This document shows, piece by piece, positions 7,126-11,279 of a DNA stretch of 11,279 nucleotides. The notes beneath the pieces are model-generated. The model was not told the origin of the DNA, did no database searches, and saw nothing but the letters and a program-made list of their open reading frames with translations. The position numbers and the translations under genes were made by a program. Source of the stretch: Desulfobacteraceae bacterium (lineage in GTDB: Bacteria; Desulfobacterota; Desulfobacteria; Desulfobacterales; Desulfobacteraceae); contig DAOWDR010000363.1 of NCBI GenBank assembly GCA_030638935.1, positions 1-11,279 of the forward strand, written 5' to 3'. How positions within the stretch are numbered: position 1 is the stretch's first letter; every line of letters starts with the position of its first letter.

Positions 7126-7343
7126 TAATACTTCTGCCCTTTTTTCCCTGCCCTGACAATATTGCTGAAGCCTGCGGCAATACCGAATGCCAGCCCCACA
7201 AATAACAGAACAGGTTCTGTCTCAAATTTTTTATCCAGCCAAATTCCAATTCCAAGGCCAATAAAAATCGAAAGAGCAACCGACATGCCAAGACTGGCAA
7301 AATATCCCAATTCTCTTATGGTTTTGCCCGTTTCTTTTTTCAT
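7125..7343 (-). CDS. atpZ: AtpZ/AtpI-type ATP synthase accessory protein
   Basis: Short two-helix inner-membrane protein, 72 residues from the chosen start: a basic N-terminus, ELGYFASLGMSVALSIFIGL in helix 1, the family hallmark GIWLDKKF at its end, then helix 2 LLFVGLAFGIAAGF and a basic tail. This is the AtpZ/AtpI family; some members aid magnesium/calcium handling or c-ring assembly. ATG 7343 is preferred because AGGGAGAGG (7351-7359) sits seven bases upstream and the length is typical. An in-frame ATG at 7388 and TTG at 7400 would add 15 or 19 residues but lack a clear ribosome site. First gene of the Fo cluster, 112 bases after selD on the same strand. Confidence 0.85.
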   Translation of the reverse strand: MKKETGKTIRELGYFASLGMSVALSIFIGLGIGIWLDKKFETEPVLLFVGLAFGIAAGFSNIVRAGKKGQKY

Positions 7344-7396
7344 CCTTTTGCCTCTCCCTATTACCCTTTTAGGATCGGTCTTTGACATTACAAAGA

Positions 7397-7438
7397 TCAA
7401 TTTATCTTGAGAGCAAATACCATATGCTCCCCCTCAAG
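7397..7438 (-). promoter_or_regulatory. Leader hairpin with 8-codon ORF between selD and atpZ
   Basis: In the minus-strand RNA, CTTGAG and AGCA pair with TGCT and CTCAAG (ten pairs, 7438-7406) around a 4-base G bulge and a 9-base loop. The hairpin covers a GGGGGAG ribosome-like site and the ATG at 7423 of a short frame MVFALKIN that ends with TGA at 7397, nine bases before ATG 7388. This could control atp translation, but it may be chance. Confidence 0.3.
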
Positions 7439-7455
7439 TCAATGCGAAAAAAGCA

Positions 7456-8505
7456 TTAAATAATATCCAGAAACCCAGTGCTGCTTTCTTGGCTAACTTC
7501 GCCTATAACCATTGCATTTATCCCTTTTTTCTCCATCTGGGAAACACAGGAATCCGCCTCTTCTTTTTTCAAACTTATCATAAGTCCCCCCGATGTCTGG
7601 GGGTCAAACATCAGGTCAACCAAGGCCCGGTCCATGGAAGGGGAAATTTGTGTCAATTCCTTGAAAAACGCCCTGTTTTTATGGGCTCCTGCCGGGACCA
7701 GCCCCATGTTGGCAAAGGTGAGCACATTTTCCAGCAAAGGAACCTTTTGGGAATAAAGGGTAAGATGCTTTTTTGCACCACGGGCCATCTCTATCAGGTG
7801 ACCGGCAAGTCCAAACCCTGTCACATCGGTACAGGCATGGACCTTAAAGTCTAACATTACCTCTGCTGCGGCCCGGTTGAGCTGGGACATAACCCCAACA
7901 GCTTCCCTGATCTGATTTTTTTGGGCAAGCTTTGCCTTGATGGCAGTTGACATAACTCCTGTTCCTATGGGTTTGGTCAGGATAATTGCATCTCCCACCC
8001 TGGCATTGGAATTGGTCAGCACCTTGTCAGGATGTACAATCCCGGTTACGGAAAGCCCGTATTTAAATTCCTGGTCATCCACGGAATGCCCCCCAACGAG
8101 TACGGCACCGGACTCATTGATCTTGTCCTGCCCCCCCTTTAATGTCTGGGCAAGAACCTCCTCCTCCATGTCACAACTTGGAAAACAGACGATATTCATC
8201 ACCGTCACAGGAGTTCCTCCCATGGCATAGACATCACTTAGGGAATTTGCCGCAGCAATCTGTCCGAACTCATAGGGATCATCTGTTACCGGTGTCAGAA
8301 AATCAAGGGTCTGGATCAAAGCGGTCTGGGAATTGAGTCGAAAGACCCCGGCATCATCGGGTTTGGCAAGTCCCACAATCAAATCCGGATGGGATCGGAT
8401 ATCAAGTCCTGAAACAATACGATCCAGTGTCCCTGGATCCAGTTTGGCCGCTCACCCCGATGAGGTTACTTTCTGGGTTAAAAAAATCTTTTCTGCTTTT
8501 TCCAT
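7456..8505 (-). CDS. selD: Selenide, water dikinase (selenophosphate synthetase), selenocysteine-containing
   Basis: Cytoplasmic enzyme that makes selenophosphate from selenide and ATP, the selenium donor for selenocysteine and selenouridine. An ordinary ORF call begins only at 8382, but the true frame extends to ATG 8505 (MEKAEKIFLTQKVTSSG) through an in-frame TGA at 8454-8452. This TGA is codon 18, in the motif SSG-U-AAKL that aligns with catalytic Cys17 of the Escherichia coli enzyme; Lys21 matches its catalytic Lys20. The rest is collinear with SelD: GLAKPDDAGVF, TLDFLTP, GQIAAANSLSDVYAMGG, VGGHSVDD, CTDVTGFGLAGHL and FDPQTSGGL. Total 349 residues, the usual length. A SECIS-like hairpin follows the UGA at the right distance, so recoding is strongly supported and the organism must have SelA/SelB/SelC. 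The likely ribosome site is AAGAG before the ATG. It lies between pgeF and the atp genes; no functional link is implied. Confidence 0.95.
8421..8439 (-). promoter_or_regulatory. Bacterial SECIS-like hairpin in selD
   Basis: Minus-strand GATCCAG (8439-8433) and CTGGATC (8427-8421) form a perfect 7-pair stem with the loop GGACA. The loop starts 19 bases after the TGA at 8454-8452. The Escherichia coli fdhF element has its GGUC loop 18 bases after UGA, so both the spacing and the loop guanines fit SelB recognition. It lies wholly within codons of selD, as bacterial SECIS elements do. Confidence 0.75.
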
Positions 8506-8567
8506 TTACATACTCTTAAATTTAAAATTAATTAGTATCCCATCCGGTCATTTACTTCACTGCCAGC

Positions 8568-9317
8568 TTAATTTTTCAGTGAAATAACACAGGCAAACCT
8601 TCCGGTTTTCTTTTCCTGACGATAGGAATAAAATTTATCTGCATTGCATTGTGTACAGATATCCATTGTCTCAATATTATCTTTTTTCAATCCTTTGTCC
8701 AACATTTGATCACAGGACATTTTCCAAAAATCAAAATAGAGCTTGCCCGGCAGTTTATAAGTCCAAAAGGCCTTGGGTATTTCATCCCTATAATTGATAA
8801 ACTCGGCACAACAGGGCCCAAGTGATGGAGAAATACCCGCCCGGATATTCCCTGGCTGACACTTAAACCGGGTTGTCATAACATCAATGCAGTTACCAAT
8901 AATATTTTGAACACTGCCCCGCCATCCGGAATGAACATTGGCAATAACCTTTTTTTCATGATCAAACAGGAGAACCCCCTGGCAGTCCGCCACCTGGATC
9001 ACAAGAGAAATTTCCTGCATATCCGTGACCACGCCATCGGCAATAATAGGTTCTTCTCTGTTTTCCTGTTTTAACACATGGATATTTGTACCATGGACCT
9101 GGTTGAGGAAAACAGCCTTTTGGGTCCCCATTCTTGCCAGTATGCGCCGCCTGTTTTCTTCAACGCAAACCGGGTCATCCCCTGAACTCAACCCAACGTT
9201 CAAGGAGTCAAAGCAATTGGAACTGACGCCGCCCGACCGTGAAAACACACCATGGACCAAATCGGGAAATCTCTGAAATAATTTAAATTCAAAAACTTTA
9301 ATTTCAGGCCTCCCCAA
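8568..9317 (-). CDS. pgeF: Laccase-domain purine nucleoside phosphorylase / peptidoglycan editing factor
   Basis: Member of the YfiH/YlmD (DUF152) family, zinc-dependent enzymes that phosphorolyse or deaminate purine nucleosides; family members are also implicated in keeping wrong residues out of peptidoglycan. The metal-site residues are all present: His in FLNQVHGTN (about 75), Cys in VADCQGVLLF (about 112) and His in NVHSGWRG (about 129). The ending DKFYSYRQEKKTGRFACVI is typical. The start is uncertain. The frame is open to ATG 9410, but that stretch overlaps rfaE2 out of frame and does not resemble the family. TTG 9317 is given as the nearest standard start (249 residues). The best ribosome site, GGGGAGG at 9315-9309, instead points to ATT 9302, which gives 244 residues and aligns in length with Escherichia coli YfiH (243). 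It overlaps or abuts the rfaE2 stop. Confidence 0.9.
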   Translation of the reverse strand: MGRPEIKVFEFKLFQRFPDLVHGVFSRSGGVSSNCFDSLNVGLSSGDDPVCVEENRRRILARMGTQKAVFLNQVHGTNIHVLKQENREEPIIADGVVTDMQEISLVIQVADCQGVLLFDHEKKVIANVHSGWRGSVQNIIGNCIDVMTTRFKCQPGNIRAGISPSLGPCCAEFINYRDEIPKAFWTYKLPGKLYFDFWKMSCDQMLDKGLKKDNIETMDICTQCNADKFYSYRQEKKTGRFACVISLKN

Positions 9318-9795
9318 AATAAAGCCTGCCGATCCGTTCAATAATCTTTGTGGTGGAAATCCCTGGTTCCAGGACAATTCGCTCCACTTTGCCCCCATTT
9401 TCCCGGACAAAGGAGGCCCCGACTATCTGCTCTTCGGCCCAGTCAGCACCTTTCACAAGGATATCCGGGCAAATAGCTTCAATCAACTGCTCCGGATCAG
9501 GATCATCAAATAGAACCACATGATCCACAGATTCAAGGGCAGATACTACGCAAGCCCTGTGGGTCTCACCTATAACCGGACGCTTATCTCCCTTGATTTT
9601 TTTTACTGAAAGATCGGAGTTGAGTCCCAGCACAAGAATATCCCCAAGCCCGGCTGCCATGGACAGATAAGAGACGTGACCTGCATGGAGGATATCAAAA
9701 CACCCATTGGTGAAGACAATGCGCTTGTGGCAGGTGCGATACTGATCAGCCAACCCCCTGATTTCATCAAAACCAACTATTTTTTTCTTGTCCAT
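9304..9795 (-). CDS. rfaE2: D-glycero-beta-D-manno-heptose 1-phosphate adenylyltransferase (RfaE2 type)
   Basis: Cytoplasmic nucleotidyltransferase that makes ADP-heptose from heptose 1-phosphate and ATP for the lipopolysaccharide inner core, implying a Gram-negative envelope. It has 163 residues and corresponds to the C-terminal half of bifunctional HldE; no kinase half is fused here. The cytidylyltransferase fold shows TNGCFDILHAGHVSYL with the HxGH pair His37/His40, LNSDLSVKKIKG, GDKRPV and the late ISTTKIIERI (146-155), matching the ISTTxxIxRI motif. ATG 9795 is preferred over TTG 9807, which has a purine-rich site directly against it without spacing. It lies 33 bases after the nitrilase-family gene and overlaps or touches pgeF. 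Confidence 0.92.
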   Translation of the reverse strand: MDKKKIVGFDEIRGLADQYRTCHKRIVFTNGCFDILHAGHVSYLSMAAGLGDILVLGLNSDLSVKKIKGDKRPVIGETHRACVVSALESVDHVVLFDDPDPEQLIEAICPDILVKGADWAEEQIVGASFVRENGGKVERIVLEPGISTTKIIERIGRLYFGEA

Positions 9796-9828
9796 TTGCT
9801 TACCCAACTCCCGCCCTTTTGCTTTTTT

Positions 9829-10620
9829 TTATCCATAAACATCGGATCTTCTGTCAGTGATGCAGGGAATCAATTGACGCACCCGGGTCACTTGTTCCAT
9901 CTCAATGGTTGCCACAGCTGTCTTGTCATCGGCTCCTGCATCTGCCAGTATCTCACCCATGGGCCCTGCGACCATTGACATGCCAGGAAACACCAAATCT
10001 TCATCTGTCCCGATCCGGTTGGCACAGACCATATATAACTGGTTCTCAATGGCCCTGGCCAGGACCAGATGACGCCAGTGATTTTTTCTGGGTTCAGGCC
10101 ACTGGGCAGATACAATAATCATCCTGGCACCTGCCTGGAGATGCTTGCAGGCCATCTCCGGAAACCTCAAATCATAACAAATCATTAAGCCCATTCGCCC
10201 AAGATTTGTGTCAATGGTCACCACCCTGTCCCCGGCCCCATAAAAAAGATGTTCATTGGTCAGCCTGAACAAATGCAGCTTCCGGTACCTTCCTTTAACC
10301 GATCCGTCTGTATCCATAAAATACATGGTATTGTAGATACGCCCATCTTCCGACTCGGGAAGGGTTCCGGCAATGGCCATGCCATGGTCCCTGGCAAACC
10401 CGGATAAACGCTCCAGGATAGGAACCGTATGGCGGGAATGTTCTTTTAAACACCTATTGTCAAATCCACAGGAAAACAGCTCGGGCAGAACTGCCAGACT
10501 GACGCCCCGGGAAGCCAGGTGCTCAAGATTTGCCAAGACCACATCCATATTGGCTTCTATTTGTCCGTTGATGATATCAAACTGGACAACACCTGCTTTA
10601 AATATTTTTTTGGAGCCCAT
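9829..10620 (-). CDS. Carbon-nitrogen hydrolase (nitrilase superfamily, omega-amidase-like)
   Basis: Cytoplasmic hydrolase of 263 residues that cleaves an amide or nitrile C-N bond through a covalent thioester. The full Glu-Lys-Cys triad is visible: Glu47 in AVLPELFSCGF, Lys114 in RYRKLHLF and Cys148 in MICYDLRFPE. The later HWRHLVLARAIENQ and GMSMVAGPMG are typical of the Nit/omega-amidase (YafV-like) branch, which hydrolyses alpha-ketoglutaramate or similar compounds; the substrate cannot be fixed from sequence. ATG 10620 is chosen over ATG 10626 because AGAGG abuts the first but stands six bases from the second. A plausible promoter lies upstream. Downstream genes rfaE2 and pgeF are close on the same strand, so it may open a small operon. 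Confidence 0.93.
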   Translation of the reverse strand: MGSKKIFKAGVVQFDIINGQIEANMDVVLANLEHLASRGVSLAVLPELFSCGFDNRCLKEHSRHTVPILERLSGFARDHGMAIAGTLPESEDGRIYNTMYFMDTDGSVKGRYRKLHLFRLTNEHLFYGAGDRVVTIDTNLGRMGLMICYDLRFPEMACKHLQAGARMIIVSAQWPEPRKNHWRHLVLARAIENQLYMVCANRIGTDEDLVFPGMSMVAGPMGEILADAGADDKTAVATIEMEQVTRVRQLIPCITDRRSDVYG

Positions 10621-10658
10621 GCCCATCCTCTTTTATTAATAACAGCACAACAAAGCCC

Positions 10659-10687
10659 ACCATATAGACTCCCTTTTTTTCCGTCAA
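10659..10687 (-). promoter_or_regulatory. Candidate sigma-70 promoter before the nitrilase-family gene
   Basis: On the minus strand, TTGACG (10687-10682, five of six to the -35 consensus) and TATGGT (10664-10659, four of six to -10) are spaced by exactly 17 bases. RNA would start near 10652, giving a leader of about 30 bases with the AAGAGG ribosome site. Pattern match only. Confidence 0.4.
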
Positions 10688-10735
10688 TCCTTTTTAATAA
10701 ACCCAAACTAAAGGCCGGCGGTTAACATATTTCCA

Positions 10736-11209
10736 TTATTTTTCCGGTTTATGCAGCACCACAAGGGCATTATGATCACGGCTAACCACCTGCTTGGCCA
10801 CCCTGGCAGAAACAATTTCAAAACCATCATCCAGTTTGACAATGGCTAACTGCCCAAGACTTAATTTTTTTGTTATTTCTTCATCAACAAATAACTTTTT
10901 AATTTTCTTTCCCACGGCAAAATAGTACTGCTCATCGCAATCATCCAGGTTTAAACGGTTTGTTTCAATGAGTTGCCTTGCCTGTGCCAAATTTTCAAGT
11001 TTCTGTTTTTCTTTATTAAGTTGTTGGTTCAGTTCCCGGCTAAGTTTTTCTTTGGCCAACTTTTCCTGCATTGCTCTATTTATTTCGGGAGAGGAACTTT
11101 TATCTTTATTCTTCTTACGGCCGGCACGTTTTTCGTGCTTGGTCTTCTTAACCTGTTTTTTACTGACAAGCCCTGATTTAAGCAGCTGGTCTTGAAACGA
11201 TGTGCCCAT
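10736..11209 (-). CDS. DUF2058 family protein (YaiL-like)
   Basis: A 157-residue, highly basic cytoplasmic protein. It opens with SFQDQLLKSGLVSKKQVKKT, the hallmark of DUF2058/YaiL proteins. A charged, Lys/Glu/Gln-rich stretch of about 65 residues follows and is probably a long helix or coiled coil (EINRAMQEKLAKEKLSREL onward). The C-terminal domain has QLIETNRLN, YYFAVGKKIKKLFVDEEI, GQLAIVKLDDGFEIV and ALVVLHKPE. The family's role is poorly known; a nucleic-acid association has been suggested from its charge, and no catalytic motif is visible. ATG 11209 is chosen because GAGG lies six bases upstream; GTG 11221 is an in-frame alternative. It is the first gene of the minus-strand series in this window and is separated from the nitrilase-family gene by about 115 bases. 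Confidence 0.88.
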   Translation of the reverse strand: MGTSFQDQLLKSGLVSKKQVKKTKHEKRAGRKKNKDKSSSPEINRAMQEKLAKEKLSRELNQQLNKEKQKLENLAQARQLIETNRLNLDDCDEQYYFAVGKKIKKLFVDEEITKKLSLGQLAIVKLDDGFEIVSARVAKQVVSRDHNALVVLHKPEK

Positions 11210-11228
11210 GATCTTCCTCACTCTTTAG

Positions 11229-11245
11229 TTATTGTGTTACAATAA
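11229..11245. promoter_or_regulatory. 17-base palindrome, possible operator
   Basis: A perfect inverted repeat, TTATTGT, three bases, then ACAATAA, overlaps the candidate -10 element and lies about 20 bases before the DUF2058 start. This is a classic place for a dimeric repressor to bind. It matches no regulator consensus I can name with confidence, and A/T-rich palindromes of this size can occur by chance. Confidence 0.35.
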
Positions 11246-11267
11246 TATATCCAGGCATAGACATCAA
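11239..11267 (-). promoter_or_regulatory. Weak candidate promoter for the DUF2058 gene
   Basis: On the minus strand, TTGATG (11267-11262) and TATTGT (11244-11239) are 17 bases apart, each matching four of six consensus bases. The stretch is A/T-rich and lies about 30 bases before the start codon. Its -10 element falls inside a palindrome. Confidence 0.3.
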
Positions 11268-11279
11268 ACCTTTAAAAAC

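Noticed and set aside
7112..7300. 62-codon minus-strand frame MPVLACRLL
   Set aside because: It is out of frame with, and fully inside, atpZ, whose membrane hallmark sequence is clear.
7441..7457. AATGC...GCATT inverted repeat at the selD stop as a terminator
   Set aside because: Five-pair stem only, with the T run in the loop rather than after it, so it is not a credible terminator.
9318..9410. N-terminal extension of PgeF from ATG 9410
   Set aside because: It overlaps rfaE2 in another frame and has no resemblance to the family N-terminus; protein length fits a start near 9302-9317.
10601..10663. A 20-odd codon frame starting MVGFVVLLLIKEDG before the nitrilase-family gene
   Set aside because: Its start overlaps the candidate -10 element, so the same promoter could not transcribe it, and it overlaps the real start out of frame. 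No independent support.

Overview
The window looks like chromosomal core and housekeeping DNA from an anaerobic Desulfobacterota-type bacterium, most likely a sulfate reducer of the Desulfobacterales. That placement is inference. It rests on a phenylacetate-CoA ligase/ACT-protein pair, an F-type ATP synthase whose Fo genes (atpZ-atpI-atpB-atpE) are followed by no F1 genes, a SelD that is itself a selenoprotein, and moderate GC with many A/T homopolymers. No rRNA, tRNA, CRISPR array, insertion sequence or phage gene was seen, and no gene-free stretch exceeds 300 bases.

Layout. On the plus strand, bases 2-1213 hold the 3' part of a phenylacetate-CoA ligase gene (paaK). A tandem ACT-domain gene follows (1231-1661) whose reading frame is broken by one base at about 1408-1413. 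A strong hairpin at 1676-1717 separates these from everything else, which lies on the minus strand and is transcribed right to left.

Read in its own direction, the minus strand starts with a DUF2058 protein behind a possible promoter and palindromic operator. It continues with a carbon-nitrogen hydrolase, an RfaE2-type heptose-1-phosphate adenylyltransferase, a PgeF/YfiH-type purine nucleoside phosphorylase, and selD with an in-frame UGA and a SECIS-like hairpin. Next come atpZ, atpI, atpB and atpE, closed by a good Rho-independent terminator (5623-5662). A second unit then has its own plausible promoter: a PilZ protein, an unrecognised 101-residue protein, a ParA/MinD-type ATPase with an N-terminal zinc ribbon, and a membrane HAMP-GAF histidine kinase. 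The first three of these are translationally coupled.

How it fits together. PaaK activates phenylacetate from aromatic amino-acid breakdown, and the ACT protein is a probable amino-acid-sensing partner. The atp cluster builds the membrane rotor and ion channel, with AtpI/AtpZ as assembly or ion-handling accessories. SelD makes selenophosphate and needs selenocysteine for its own synthesis. The PilZ/unknown/ParA/kinase cluster is the least explained part: it combines a probable cyclic-di-GMP sensor, a positioning-type ATPase without ParB, and a sensor kinase without an adjacent response regulator.

The most useful second looks are the ACT frameshift, the recoded selD (an ordinary ORF caller truncates it), the probable AUU start of pgeF, and the zinc-ribbon ParA cluster. 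Nothing here clearly amounts to a wholly new system.
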